Assembly: GCF_024347535.1 (NCBI RefSeq)
Contig: NZ_AP025497.1
Coordinates: 1,736,001 to 1,800,000 of the forward strand
DNA from: Vibrio kanaloae
GTDB taxonomy: Bacteria; Pseudomonadota; Gammaproteobacteria; Enterobacterales; Vibrionaceae
Direction of reading: 5' to 3'
Length of the DNA stretch: 64,000 bases
Below are positions 35,156 through 46,511 of this stretch, piece after piece; the stretch's first letter is position 1; each line of letters begins with the position of its first letter. The notes beneath the pieces are model-generated. The model was given only the letters and a program-made list of their open reading frames with translations. It was not told the DNA's origin and did no database searches. Made by a program: the position numbers and the translations under genes.

Positions 35156-35419
35156 CTATTGTGTAAATGGTTTGGACGCTCTACTAACATGAACTAAACT
35201 TAGTAGCTTGATTAATGGCTTAATGATTAACTGCGCACTACCCACTATAAATAACCAAGTACCACTTTCAATAAGAGACTCATTTAAAAAGAAAAAACTA
35301 CCGATCAAAAACCAAACAGCTATTAACAAATCATTGAATGCACCTAAAGCCTCATAACGGCGCTGAATCACTATATGTTTCTTACCGATATCTACATCCA
35401 ATTCAACACCTTGATTCAC
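35156..35419 (-). CDS. YrhK-domain membrane protein
   Basis: An 87-residue protein with the YrhK motif (RRYEALGAFNDLLIAVWFLIGSFFFL) and two TM helices (about residues 30-46 and 53-70). The start is GTG 35419, with an AAGGAG ribosome site. The family has no established function. Likely cotranscribed with the DUF1801 gene. Confidence 0.82.
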   Translation of the reverse strand: MNQGVELDVDIGKKHIVIQRRYEALGAFNDLLIAVWFLIGSFFFLNESLIESGTWLFIVGSAQLIIKPLIKLLSLVHVSRASKPFTQ

Positions 35420-35541
35420 AAACTCTCCTTAGGTCGAACTATGATTAAAACTATAAATGGATATCAGACCGATGCTCCACTTGTCAACATAACGCTGCTA
35501 AAGTATGAACAAGCAATACCTGAGTCGCTGCAACCATAGGG

Positions 35542-35597
35542 TGACCGCAACCACCGAAACCACCGAAACCACCGAAACCACCGAAACCACCGAAACC
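35542..35597. repeat. 9-bp tandem repeat (CCACCGAAA), five perfect copies
   Basis: Five head-to-tail copies from 35551 to 35595, with one degenerate copy before (35542-35550) and the start of another after. It is in non-coding sequence between the YrhK-like gene and a membrane protein gene. A short frame reading Phe-Arg-Trp repeats crosses it on the minus strand, but there is no support that it is translated. Confidence 0.9.
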
Positions 35598-35736
35598 ACA
35601 CAGTGACAATGCCATACATTTCAAACCACTTTAAAATTACTTGTTTGAAGAATAAGAACTCCACACGGGTAAATCAGATACATCCGTAATTGAAACTTGC
35701 TTATTCTCCAAAAACGGATAACTGAAACCGGATAGC

Positions 35737-36150
35737 TTAATACGTTTCTGAAATATTATACTTTTGCATAAAGGTGTTAGAGCTCAAACACCCTACTAGA
35801 TTTCCCAAAGTGATCGAAAAAGCAATAATAAAAATCACTGCTTTTGAGATATTTCCGGTAAAAATATTGCTTCCAAATAGGTAAGCCATTACTGAGCAAA
35901 CAAATAATACAAAGGCATATTTATTCACGAGGAAAAACCATGGGATTTCAAATGCCCAAAGTTCACTGCGATCTTTAAAGGTAAACAAACCACCCATAAC
36001 ATAGGTTAGCGCACCGAAGATAGCTATGATAACCACGGTGAATATATAAGGAAAAAATGGTTTATCTACCAAAAGGTAATATCCCATACGCCAAGTAAAA
36101 AAGAATGAAACGATCCAAAAAATCACTACTGGACCAATTAGTAACCCCAT
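35737..36150 (-). CDS. Four-helix membrane protein, function unknown
   Basis: A 137-residue hydrophobic protein with about four TM helices (near residues 4-24, 34-55, 68-90 and 98-118). ATG 36150 has an excellent AAGGAGGAG ribosome site, so it is very likely translated. I do not recognise a family. It may share a transcript with the HAD phosphatase gene upstream (about 200 bases away), but the gap makes this uncertain. Confidence 0.7.
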   Translation of the reverse strand: MGLLIGPVVIFWIVSFFFTWRMGYYLLVDKPFFPYIFTVVIIAIFGALTYVMGGLFTFKDRSELWAFEIPWFFLVNKYAFVLFVCSVMAYLFGSNIFTGNISKAVIFIIAFSITLGNLVGCLSSNTFMQKYNISETY

Positions 36151-36345
36151 ATCTCCTCCTTGAATTTAATGAGTAACATGTATTCTCCCTCTTAAGGACC
36201 TTCCACATTTGAGTGGTATTTAACAACATCGAGACACTATGTCTGATTAGCCTTAGTTCTGCTGTATCGAGCTAGCTAAACCCATCATAGTCATCCTACT
36301 GTATAGCAAAATGGTGAAGTCTCTATTATATAGAAATTCAATTAT

Positions 36346-36963
36346 TCAGAAAGACAGTCCTAAAGCTTTTAAAGCTTCCTCACATTGAGCTGCATTTTCA
36401 AATTGAATTCCAGTAATACCAACAGCGTTTGCGCCCATAACATTACACGGCATGTCATCTATAAATACGGTTTCCGAAGCATCTAATCTATGCTGCATAA
36501 GTAATGATTGATAGATTTCTGCTTGAGGTTTGAGTAGCCCTAACTCCGCAGACACTGTCGCTCCGTCAAATAAAGGCCAAAACGTGTATGTAGACTTAAG
36601 ATGGGAAACAATTTCGTGAACATTATCTGTTAACGCATAAACGTTGTAACCTGCTAACTTAACACGCTGCAGAAGATCAACAGAGCCGAAAATAAGGATT
36701 TGTGTTTGTTTGACGTAGTAAAATAAGCGCTCACATTCCAAGTGTGATAAATTAAGAAACTGCTGATACTGCGCTTTAGCATCAGATTCTGAAATTAAAC
36801 CTTTATTTAAATCGAGCCAAGTTTCAGACTGAAAAATAGCCTTAACCAATACCTCAGGAGCTTTAACCTCACCAAATGTGAGCTTCACGATTTCCAAAGG
36901 AGTCCAACGGACAATCACGTTACCAATATCAAAGACTACATTTCTAATGCTTCCTGAGCTCAT
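36346..36963 (-). CDS. HAD-superfamily phosphatase (YihX-like)
   Basis: About 205 residues from ATG 36963, chosen for its AAAGGAG ribosome site. The HAD motifs are: I, VFDIGNVIVRW, where the expected first catalytic Asp is present but the second position is Gly-Asn rather than the typical Asp-x-Asp (as in YihX); II, ALTDN; III, the Lys in GLLKPQAEIY; IV, FIDDMPCNV. YihX-like enzymes dephosphorylate sugar phosphates such as glucose 1-phosphate. Substrate not predictable. Confidence 0.88.
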   Translation of the reverse strand: MSSGSIRNVVFDIGNVIVRWTPLEIVKLTFGEVKAPEVLVKAIFQSETWLDLNKGLISESDAKAQYQQFLNLSHLECERLFYYVKQTQILIFGSVDLLQRVKLAGYNVYALTDNVHEIVSHLKSTYTFWPLFDGATVSAELGLLKPQAEIYQSLLMQHRLDASETVFIDDMPCNVMGANAVGITGIQFENAAQCEEALKALGLSF

Positions 36964-39294
<2,331 letters not shown>

Positions 39295-39329
39295 GGTTAA
39301 AACGTACCGTTGAAGGTCGCAACCAATAA

Positions 39330-39362
39330 CAAAGCCTACTCACATGAGTAGGCTTCATTGCT
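39330..39362 (+). terminator. Terminator of the metalloprotease gene
   Basis: A nine-base stem (AAGCCTACT with AGTAGGCTT) with six-base loop, 37 bases after the stop. Confidence 0.8.
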
Positions 39363-39394
39363 TATTAAGCAGTTAGATTTATCTAGAGACTTGG

Positions 39395-39490
39395 TACTTA
39401 AATCCAAGACCAACAACAGTCAGTATGTATAAGCGTTGCCGTGCGCTTATAAACATAAAAGGGTTAGCCAAGCGCTAGCCCTTTTTCTTA
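39395..39490 (+). ncRNA. Possible small RNA or second terminator region
   Basis: Between the protease and the DUF3103 gene lies a short AAGCG...CGCTT hairpin (39431-39447), then a strong hairpin (AGGGTTAGC with GCTAGCCCT, about 39459-39482) with a T-rich tail. This second terminator has no coding gene just before it, which fits a small RNA of about 90 bases. No promoter was verified. Confidence 0.3.
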
Positions 39491-39782
39491 TCTGAATTAT
39501 ACAAGCCAACAGATACCCTCATACCTAAGCGCGCTCTAAATCCCTACAAACTCAGGATATACAGTTAATAATTTTGTTAATTAACTAATTATTGGTTTAT
39601 AAATTTGGATATGGCAAGTCAGCACTCACTTAATATTTTATAAATTGTTTAAATTGAGATCCTGTGCTGAACAACGGAATAAAATAAGTTGTCTAACTTT
39701 TAAACACATTCACCTTGCTGATAGGTTAATCCTTATAGGGCAAATGCTCTATTAATGATAAAAATTAAAATAAGGATTATTT

Positions 39783-41018
39783 ATGAGACCATCTATTTCT
39801 ATCAGTATGGTGCTTGCAACGACAGTGGTTGGCTTCCAGTCCTATGCAAACAATATCGACACAATAGACGCACGCTCTCTTTCAGAGAGCTCCTCAGCAC
39901 AAAAGCAATCTTTGGCGTTGCAAATCAGCGAGCGTTATTCCGATCTTGAGCTTTCTTTAAAGGCTCAAATTTCACAAAAGAGTCTATCCACACCAATAGA
40001 CAAACTGAACTCTTCTCAGCCCTACTCCGCATTCTCTAACAAGATGCAGAAAGCGGATCTTGGCTATCGCAAGATGAAAGGGATCAATAATTTCAGTGAC
40101 TCTGTGTTAGAGATTCGCATGGCTGATAAAGCAATGATTGAAGCTTGGAAGAATGGCGAAAACCCGCTGTTTGCATTTGAACCATCAGGCGATGATTCGA
40201 ATTGGCAATACATTGAAGCGTATGACGTGTACGGACAAGTTCATCAATTAGACGTGTACCAAATGCCAAACGTTCCTGTGTTTGTCGTTGATAGCAATGG
40301 TGCTGAAGAACTCAAAGCAGGCCTAATGGCGATGCAGGCCGAGATGAACAAGCTGGGTACTGCAACCCAAATCAATTCTGGCTCCAAAAACACTGGCGAT
40401 AATGAAGACAGTAAAGGGAGTAAAAACAGTAAGTTCCAAAAACAAACGTTTATGGGCAAAGCTAAACGCTCAATGACGATGTCGGAACCTGAGCCGTTGA
40501 ACACCACGCAGTTAACGAAAATCCATTTGGCTGTCGACCAAGAACCGTGGATCTCTGGCAAAGCTGAAATCTATGCTATCGTCACTGGGGTCGATTCGAG
40601 TCGTGTAGAACCACAGATTGATCTCGTTGAGATGCCTTATCTGGATTACGACAAGCAGACCTACTACCCAAATCAAACCGTTATCTTCTGGCCTCGTTAC
40701 CGTTGGGGAGCAGCAGACATGATTTTGATGGAGCACGATGACGGCACCGACTACAAAGAGCTAGCAAAACTGCTGGTTGAAGCCGCAGAAGAGATACTGA
40801 AAATGATTCCTGATCCTGAAGTTCAAGGGTATGCGATCATCCCTCAGATCACTGGCAAGATTATCGATGTGATTCCTGATGGTGTACTCGTGAATGACGA
40901 TGACTTCGTTGACGTATTCTACACTTTGATGCAAAACACTTCTTATGTTGATCATCCTGGCGCTGGCGGGAATGCTGTCGCGTCGTTCGCACCTGTAATA
41001 ATTTCACCAACAGAATAA
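39783..41018 (+). CDS. Secreted DUF3103-like protein
   Basis: A 411-residue exported protein. Signal peptide at residues 1-22 (ending SYA); then an acidic, Ser/Gln-rich segment, a linker of Lys/Ser/Asn repeats (about 200-225), and a C-terminal domain with YYPNQTVIFWPRYRWGAADMI and an acidic helix. It resembles DUF3103 proteins found mainly in Vibrio and relatives; no function is known to me. An AAGGA ribosome site stands six bases before the ATG. It may be coexpressed with the neighbouring protease, but has its own leader. Confidence 0.7.
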   Translation: MRPSISISMVLATTVVGFQSYANNIDTIDARSLSESSSAQKQSLALQISERYSDLELSLKAQISQKSLSTPIDKLNSSQPYSAFSNKMQKADLGYRKMKGINNFSDSVLEIRMADKAMIEAWKNGENPLFAFEPSGDDSNWQYIEAYDVYGQVHQLDVYQMPNVPVFVVDSNGAEELKAGLMAMQAEMNKLGTATQINSGSKNTGDNEDSKGSKNSKFQKQTFMGKAKRSMTMSEPEPLNTTQLTKIHLAVDQEPWISGKAEIYAIVTGVDSSRVEPQIDLVEMPYLDYDKQTYYPNQTVIFWPRYRWGAADMILMEHDDGTDYKELAKLLVEAAEEILKMIPDPEVQGYAIIPQITGKIIDVIPDGVLVNDDDFVDVFYTLMQNTSYVDHPGAGGNAVASFAPVIISPTE

Positions 41019-41080
41019 TACTTTTTTCACGTTGAGGCCTTCATTGTCGTAGCCTTAATGAGTTATTAACTTACACTTCA

Positions 41081-41127
41081 GCGTATATGCCCTATGTAAA
41101 TATACATTCGGTATATACGCTTTCTTA
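41081..41127 (+). terminator. Terminator after the DUF3103-like gene
   Basis: GCGTATAT and TATATACGC arms around a long AT-rich loop, followed by TTTCTT. Sixty bases after the stop. Confidence 0.6.
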
Positions 41128-41142
41128 CCCAGTAAATAGACA

Positions 41143-41173
41143 AATAAAAAAGGCCCCCAAAAGAGCCTTTCTA
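41143..41173 (-). terminator. Probable terminator of tnaA
   Basis: On the minus strand, AAAGGC/GCCTTT flanks a ten-base loop and is followed by a T run, about 25 bases after the tnaA stop. Confidence 0.6.
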
Positions 41174-41198
41174 TTCTGAACTGTTAAATTATTTTATT

Positions 41199-42671
41199 TT
41201 AAAATTCTTCTTCGAGCGTTGGTTCATCCTTAGCTTCTGTTTGCTTCTCCTTGATTTCAACTTCTTTCAAACGAGCAGTAAAGTGTCTTAATACTGTTGG
41301 CTCATAGGTAAAATCTAAGCCTTTTACTTGCCCACCATTCCCTTTCACTTTTTCAAACGCTTCAATGATGAAATCCATGTGGGTTTGTGTGTATGTCGCT
41401 CTAGGAATGGTAAGACGCAGTAACTCAGCTGGACATGGGTGTTGCTCTCCAGTAGCCGGATCACGTCCTTGCAATAATGAACCAATTTCAACCGCTCTTA
41501 TGCCCGCCACCTTGTACAACTCGCACGCCAAAGCATGAGCTGGGAACTGACTAGCCGGAATATGAGGGAGCAGTTTACCCGCATCGACAAACGCCGCATG
41601 ACCGCCCGCTTGCTGACACACCACACCTATCGCTTCCAAGCTATCAACCAGGTATTGGACCTGACCGATGCGATACTCCAACCAATCTTGACGCATTCCA
41701 TCATACAGGCCAACAGCAAGACGCTCCATCGCGCCACCTTCTAAGCCCCCATAGGTTGGGAAACCTTCTTGAACCACACACAGTGTTCGACATTCTGTGT
41801 AAACATCCATGAAGGAATCATCTTTGAAGCATAACAAGCCACCCATTTGTACCATGGCATCTTTCTTGGCAGACATGGCTAAACCATCTGCATATTTGTA
41901 TGATTCACGTGTGATCTGTTCAATTGTCCAATCTTGATAACCCGCTTCGCGCTGTTGAATAAAGTAAGCATTTTCAGCGTAGCGCGCAGAGTCCATGATC
42001 ACGGGAATGTCGTACTTTTGAGCGATTTCATAAACGGCTTTTAGATTGGCGATAGACACTGGCTGTCCACCCGCAGAGTTGCAGGTAATTGTGCTTACAA
42101 TGTATGGAACGTTTGCTGCGCCCGCATCTAAGATAGCTTCTTCCAACTTCACTACATCGAAATTGCCTTTGAAATCAGCATTAACCGAGGTATCAAATGC
42201 TTCCTTGGTATAAACGTTTTTCGCGACACAGCAATTTACCTGGGTGTGACCCTGGGTGGTGTCAAAGAAGTAGTTAGACAAAGCGACCATTTTACCGCGA
42301 TCAAGCCCTTTCTCCATTTCACGCTTCTTGATAAGAACAGGAATGTAAATCTGTTCTGCGCCACGCCCTTGGTGTGTTGGAATAGTCAGCTCGTAGCCGA
42401 AAATATCTTTCACCGCATTCGACAATGCATAGTAACTGCGACTGCCGCTGTAAGCTTCATCACCCATCAACATTGCAGCTTGCATGCGTTGAGTAATAGA
42501 CCCAGTACCGCTATCGGTCAGCAAATCGATGAACACATCATCACTGTCGAGCAAAAATGGGTTCATACCCGCTTCGACAATGGCTTGTTCACGATAGGCG
42601 CGAGTTGTTCTTTTTACTGGCTCTACAACGCGAATACGAAACGGTTCTGGTAGATGTTTGAAGTTTTCCAT
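41199..42671 (-). CDS. tnaA: Tryptophanase
   Basis: A 490-residue pyridoxal-phosphate enzyme that splits tryptophan into indole, pyruvate and ammonia. It is nearly colinear with E. coli TnaA from [15 protein letters not shown] on. The PLP-binding Lys is in [11 protein letters not shown], and [31 protein letters not shown] and [18 protein letters not shown] are intact. ATG 42671 matches the family start; a TTG six codons upstream is unneeded. The C-terminus carries an extra acidic, Lys/Glu-rich tail of about 18 residues beyond the E. coli end. A candidate leader peptide lies about 320 bases upstream. Confidence 0.95.
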   Translation of the reverse strand: MENFKHLPEPFRIRVVEPVKRTTRAYREQAIVEAGMNPFLLDSDDVFIDLLTDSGTGSITQRMQAAMLMGDEAYSGSRSYYALSNAVKDIFGYELTIPTHQGRGAEQIYIPVLIKKREMEKGLDRGKMVALSNYFFDTTQGHTQVNCCVAKNVYTKEAFDTSVNADFKGNFDVVKLEEAILDAGAANVPYIVSTITCNSAGGQPVSIANLKAVYEIAQKYDIPVIMDSARYAENAYFIQQREAGYQDWTIEQITRESYKYADGLAMSAKKDAMVQMGGLLCFKDDSFMDVYTECRTLCVVQEGFPTYGGLEGGAMERLAVGLYDGMRQDWLEYRIGQVQYLVDSLEAIGVVCQQAGGHAAFVDAGKLLPHIPASQFPAHALACELYKVAGIRAVEIGSLLQGRDPATGEQHPCPAELLRLTIPRATYTQTHMDFIIEAFEKVKGNGGQVKGLDFTYEPTVLRHFTARLKEVEIKEKQTEAKDEPTLEEEF

Positions 42672-42987
42672 AATAGTCCCTTTCAACAAATTCAGCCTTA
42701 AAGCGAAAAATCTGAATTCATTATTTTAGATGTCACGAGTCATCACCATTAATTTAGTTTTACGCACGATCACTCTCGTGGTAATTACGATAAAAATTAA
42801 TAGCTAAAAATAGATTATTTAATCAATGATGTATTGATTAGGTCCCAATTAATAATAACTAAAAGATAAAGAACCACATGCACAAAACACAAAGAGCGAA
42901 CGCATGAGTTACGACATTTCTTTAAGACAAAATTAACAGGATTGGGCAAAGCTCAAGGCTCTGCTGGCGCGTGACGCCTAGAGAATA
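42672..42987 (-). promoter_or_regulatory. tnaA leader/spacer region
   Basis: Untranslated stretch between the candidate leader peptide and tnaA. On the transcribed strand the part just after the leader is pyrimidine-rich, which suits Rho loading as in the E. coli tna operon. The rest is AT-rich. No other gene is convincing. Confidence 0.35.
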
Positions 42988-43086
42988 CTACTCTGAAGAA
43001 AGGTGGAACGAGAGCTGATGATCTAAGGTATACCAAGCTAACAAGGTTAGCCATGTTGTTGATTGCCATTTCAGGTACATGTTCAC
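42988..43086 (-). CDS. Candidate TnaC-like Trp-rich leader peptide
   Basis: A 30-codon frame from ATG 43080, or 32 codons from GTG 43086, which has AGGGA six bases upstream. The peptide has three Trp (KWQSTTWLTLLAWYTLDH). AWYTLD keeps the Trp-x3-Asp spacing of the TnaC stalling motif (Trp12 and Asp16 in E. coli), but there is no Pro before the stop. Upstream, TGTGATC at 43172 is half of a possible CRP site, and TATATT near 43127 is a possible -10 box. Position about 320 bases before tnaA is somewhat longer than in E. coli. This is a reasoned guess; expected role is Trp-induced antitermination. Confidence 0.45.
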   Translation of the reverse strand: MNMYLKWQSTTWLTLLAWYTLDHQLSFHLSSE

Positions 43087-43401
43087 AATATATCCCTACG
43101 TTGAAATCAAGATGAACCGAACGTTAAATATAGTATGATTCTTTTATAAAGACAGATTAAAAAAGTATAAATGTGATCAACCTTTAGAATAGTAATAAAA
43201 TACGATAACGCATTATATAAACTGTGAATGCCATCGGCTCATATACTATTAAACTAGTTCAGAGAGCTAAATAATAATATATACTCCCCTATACATTCAA
43301 TAACCTATAGTAAACTCCGGATGCTACTGAACTCTAACAAGAATGCGAATTAATAAAGCGCAAGCACCTCGCTAGAACGTCATTGTAAATTCAGTCCTTG
43401 G
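43087..43401. other. AT-rich region between the GTPase operon and the tna leader
   Basis: About 315 bases without a gene. It should hold the tna promoter. A TGTGATC half-site at about 43172 might belong to CRP. Confidence 0.4.
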
Positions 43402-45087
43402 TTACTTTTTCTTAACCGCTTGCTTGATTGCCATTTCAGCCAATTTTGGTGTCGCTGCTTTCAATGCGCTTGGTGCCACCTTCTTACCGGCATTTACCGC
43501 TTGATTCAGTTGACCTTTGACCGATCTCCCTCTTTTGATTGCTTCTAAACGCTGGCGATTTCTCTGAACATTGTTCGCATCGGCTATGCCTTCGATTAGC
43601 GTTCGCTTCAGAGCCTCTAATCCAAACTCCACCTTTTCTGGCGCGATAGCGAGTGGCAATACGATATCGGTTTGCAACAACATATGGTTATATTCGAGTG
43701 CTTGAGCGATGGTTTTAGCTTTTGTCGATGTAGGATTGCCCAAATCATAAGGAGGCTGCCAGTCATTAACCGGTTTTAATCTATCCACTTGATTCACCAC
43801 CGATATTACAATAGGTTTCTTACGAGAAATGTTTTTAGGGTCGTCATAGAAAGCATCAAATTTATCTTTCAATTGCTTATCCAATTCACGTGCAGACTGA
43901 TTGGCTTTAAGCACCCATAGCACAACATCTGCTTGAGTCATCTCCTTAAGCATCAGGACTTCGGTTTTGGCGTTACCATCCAACCCCTGAAGGTCAACAA
44001 CTCTAACATCATTGTCGTCCACAAACGCGTTGTAGACTGTTGAAGCATCTGTTGATGGTAGAACATCAACTTCGGCGACCAACTCTTGTTTAAGTGCATT
44101 AATCAGTGAGGATTTCCCCGAGCTTGTTTGACCCACCAGCACAATTCTTACGGGTTCTAATTCTGGAGCAAAACGCTGTTCGTCCAGTTCAGAAACCTCC
44201 GATGTTCTTAATGCTTCATCTTCAATGCTGAAGCGTCCGCTATAAAGATCAATTGCCACGGCTGCAACCTCATCTAACAAGGCTTGTTTTGCAGCATACT
44301 GCATATCATCGACCACACCTTTGGTCATTGACGATGTCGCTTGCTCTCGGCCTAAATCCGAAACGACTTTCAAAGGGTTCAGGTACAAATTTTTAAGGTG
44401 ATTTCCCCAGATAGCCGCTTTGACGATCTTCAGCCCTAGCTCGCCATATCGATCATAGGCTTCGTATCCCGCTTTAATATAGGAGACCTTCAGGTACTCA
44501 ATACCCGGTATATGCTCCCGCACCACCAATTTGTATCTCCGACTGACTTCTTCAAAAAGCTTTAGCCCTTCGGGAATTGAAAAATCGAGTGGTTTTTTAT
44601 CAAACTTTTCAGCGACGAATTCAAGTATCTCTAAACCAGTTTGATCGAGATTACCCCACTCTACATCGACCATTAATTGTTGGCGTACATAGTGTTTTGA
44701 TTCATTCCAGATCGACAACTCCTTTTGAGACCAATCAAGAGAAGCCTTAACCAACGCATCGTTAATATCAATATTGTCATGCTTTATCTCTGATTCAGAA
44801 TCCCCCATGCCATTTTGCTCAGTATTTGAGGGAGACTTGTGAATGACAGACTGTCTATACAAAGCTTGACGTGAAGAACGACTAGAAACATATAAAGGAA
44901 TAGTAAAAAACAAAGTGCTCACAACAATGACAATCGACATTTCCAGTAAGTAACCGTATTTAATCGCCAAGAAAATACCAAAGCCCATCATAATAATACT
45001 TGGGAGTACGGCCGAAATCAGAGCAATACCCCAGCGTCCACTCGATAAAACGGCCAGTAATCGAAATAGGTTTCTAATTTTCTTCAT
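43402..45087 (-). CDS. Membrane-anchored Era/dynamin-like GTPase
   Basis: A 561-residue protein with two N-terminal TM helices (about residues 18-40 and 48-68), an all-helical region and a C-terminal G domain (about 290-510). G1 is VLVGQTSSGKSSLINAL, G3 is VVDLQGLDGN (Gln and Leu replacing the usual DxxG context), and G4 is probably VVNQVDR. A basic C-terminal tail (Lys/Ala-rich) follows. It resembles the YeeP/YfjP-type GTPases, not a well-studied family. The start overlaps the upstream GTPase gene by 14 bases, so the two are coupled. Function unknown; membrane or stress-related. Confidence 0.82.
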   Translation of the reverse strand: MKKIRNLFRLLAVLSSGRWGIALISAVLPSIIMMGFGIFLAIKYGYLLEMSIVIVVSTLFFTIPLYVSSRSSRQALYRQSVIHKSPSNTEQNGMGDSESEIKHDNIDINDALVKASLDWSQKELSIWNESKHYVRQQLMVDVEWGNLDQTGLEILEFVAEKFDKKPLDFSIPEGLKLFEEVSRRYKLVVREHIPGIEYLKVSYIKAGYEAYDRYGELGLKIVKAAIWGNHLKNLYLNPLKVVSDLGREQATSSMTKGVVDDMQYAAKQALLDEVAAVAIDLYSGRFSIEDEALRTSEVSELDEQRFAPELEPVRIVLVGQTSSGKSSLINALKQELVAEVDVLPSTDASTVYNAFVDDNDVRVVDLQGLDGNAKTEVLMLKEMTQADVVLWVLKANQSARELDKQLKDKFDAFYDDPKNISRKKPIVISVVNQVDRLKPVNDWQPPYDLGNPTSTKAKTIAQALEYNHMLLQTDIVLPLAIAPEKVEFGLEALKRTLIEGIADANNVQRNRQRLEAIKRGRSVKGQLNQAVNAGKKVAPSALKAATPKLAEMAIKQAVKKK

Positions 45088-46186
45088 AACCCGATGCTGC
45101 CTTACCTTTCTTCAGGGATTCTTTGTAGATCTTTTGCATCTCTTGTTCAGAGACTTCTTCGCCTTTGTTTTTATGATAGAAGTAAAAACAAGCCGCTCGA
45201 CCTAAACCATAACTGGTGCCAAAACTCATAGCTGCAGCAGCAACGGCTCCAACCGTCTGACCATAAACCGGAATCAGCTTTATCAATTGTCGAGAGCCCA
45301 GCTTCATTCCATATTGCAAAGCAAAGCTACTTCCCAACGTACCTATCAACTCACTGAATACTCTCTTGTTCCATTCAACTCCATACTGGTTCGCCAAACT
45401 ATGAAGCATTTTTGCTTGAATCGCAGGCACGGACACTAAGCCAACACCCGGAATCAAATCACTGGTCGCAGCACTTCCCGCGTACCAAAGTACCTCATTT
45501 TCTACGTGGTCGAAGTTGGCCTCTTCTTGCGTGGAATGCTCTTTGTCGACCACCATCATTCCGACAACAGGCAGGATATTCGCCAACTGTTCAATCAAGG
45601 CATCATAATTGTAGATTAAGCCAATGTTGTTGCTCGAGTCATCAGTTTCGAAATCGACCGATATCGATTCAAAGCCCTTCCCCCAAACCCTTTCCACTTG
45701 ATTGGAATTAAATTGAACTTGTCTTGCGCGGTCTGTTTCACTGGAACAAAGTACTGCTGTATGAACAAGCAACAAGTGCTTAATTTTCTTTTGCTTCTTA
45801 ATCTGTTTCAAAGCAGCAAACACAGCAGACTGTTCTGGCTCATCGGCTTTCATCACAACCACCAGCGCGTTACCAGCCAGACCTATCTCTTCCAGATCGT
45901 CTTTCGGATCGTAATCTGCCTCACCCAGACCTCTGGTATCAAGAAACCGCATCACAGGTTTGTCCTGAGGAAACTCATAAGACATCGCCGTCATGGTACA
46001 TGGCGCAAAACCATTGCCCACTTCAACCGAAGAATCACCCGTGACTGCTTGAATAAACGATGATTTACCAGCGCCCGTTTTTCCCAACAGCCATAATGTC
46101 GGCAGATGCTTACGCTGATATTCATGGGCCGGAGTCAAATCGGGATTTTTGCTCGGATTAATGAAGTCTTTTATTTGATCAAACAT
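45074..46186 (-). CDS. GTPase with C-terminal DUF697-like membrane domain
   Basis: A 370-residue protein from ATG 46186 (MFDQIKDFINP); an upstream start at 46231 lacks support. N-terminal G domain (about 25-210): G1 LLGKTGAGKSSFIQAV, G3 FLDTRGLGE. The C-terminal half (about 225-340) has hydrophobic, Gly/Ala-rich helices (GSAATSDLIPGVGLVSVPAIQA, AVAAAAMSFGTSYGLG) like DUF697 of the YcjF/TerY-associated group, likely to insert in the membrane. It precedes and overlaps the second GTPase gene. The pair may act together, for example in membrane remodelling, but this is inference. Confidence 0.82.
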   Translation of the reverse strand: MFDQIKDFINPSKNPDLTPAHEYQRKHLPTLWLLGKTGAGKSSFIQAVTGDSSVEVGNGFAPCTMTAMSYEFPQDKPVMRFLDTRGLGEADYDPKDDLEEIGLAGNALVVVMKADEPEQSAVFAALKQIKKQKKIKHLLLVHTAVLCSSETDRARQVQFNSNQVERVWGKGFESISVDFETDDSSNNIGLIYNYDALIEQLANILPVVGMMVVDKEHSTQEEANFDHVENEVLWYAGSAATSDLIPGVGLVSVPAIQAKMLHSLANQYGVEWNKRVFSELIGTLGSSFALQYGMKLGSRQLIKLIPVYGQTVGAVAAAAMSFGTSYGLGRAACFYFYHKNKGEEVSEQEMQKIYKESLKKGKAASGYEEN

Positions 46187-46511
46187 AGTTAGGCTAACTC
46201 TCACTTGTTTTGAGATTCGGGTTGGTGACAAAGCGCTAGGACTTATATAATCACTCTATCGCATTACACTTAAGTTGATACATTCATGCTAATTTACAAT
46301 GTTTAGGCGCTAATCAGATATAAGAACCCATTCTATACAGGCGATCGTTTTTGGATGCACGGTTCTATCACGCATTAAAGCATACTCCAAGCTATTGATA
46401 TAATTGAAGCTTAGTAGCCTAGACCATCAATTAGCCATGATCAGTGGTCAACTAACAGTTATAAATAGTCGCTAGCGACCACGAACAAACACTAAGAGCT
46501 CAAAGAGAAGT
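46187..46511. other. Divergent region between the GTPase operon and msrA-like gene
   Basis: About 325 bases of moderately AT-rich promoter sequence for two divergent transcripts. No gene, RNA or strong palindrome seen. Confidence 0.4.

Noticed and set aside
35464..35664. A 66-codon frame reading Phe-Arg-Trp repeats on the minus strand
   Set aside because: It is simply a translation of the 9-bp tandem repeat, with no ribosome site.
42246..42653. A 135-codon plus-strand frame opposite tnaA
   Set aside because: Antisense shadow of a strongly conserved enzyme gene.
42781..42900. Alternative tna leader frames (a six-residue MWFFIF frame and an INWDLIN frame)
   Set aside because: The first is too short and neither has a ribosome site or the Trp-x3-Asp spacing; the frame at 42988-43086 fits better.
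45412..46063. Plus-strand frames opposite the first GTPase gene
   Set aside because: Antisense shadows; the minus-strand product has clear G-domain motifs.
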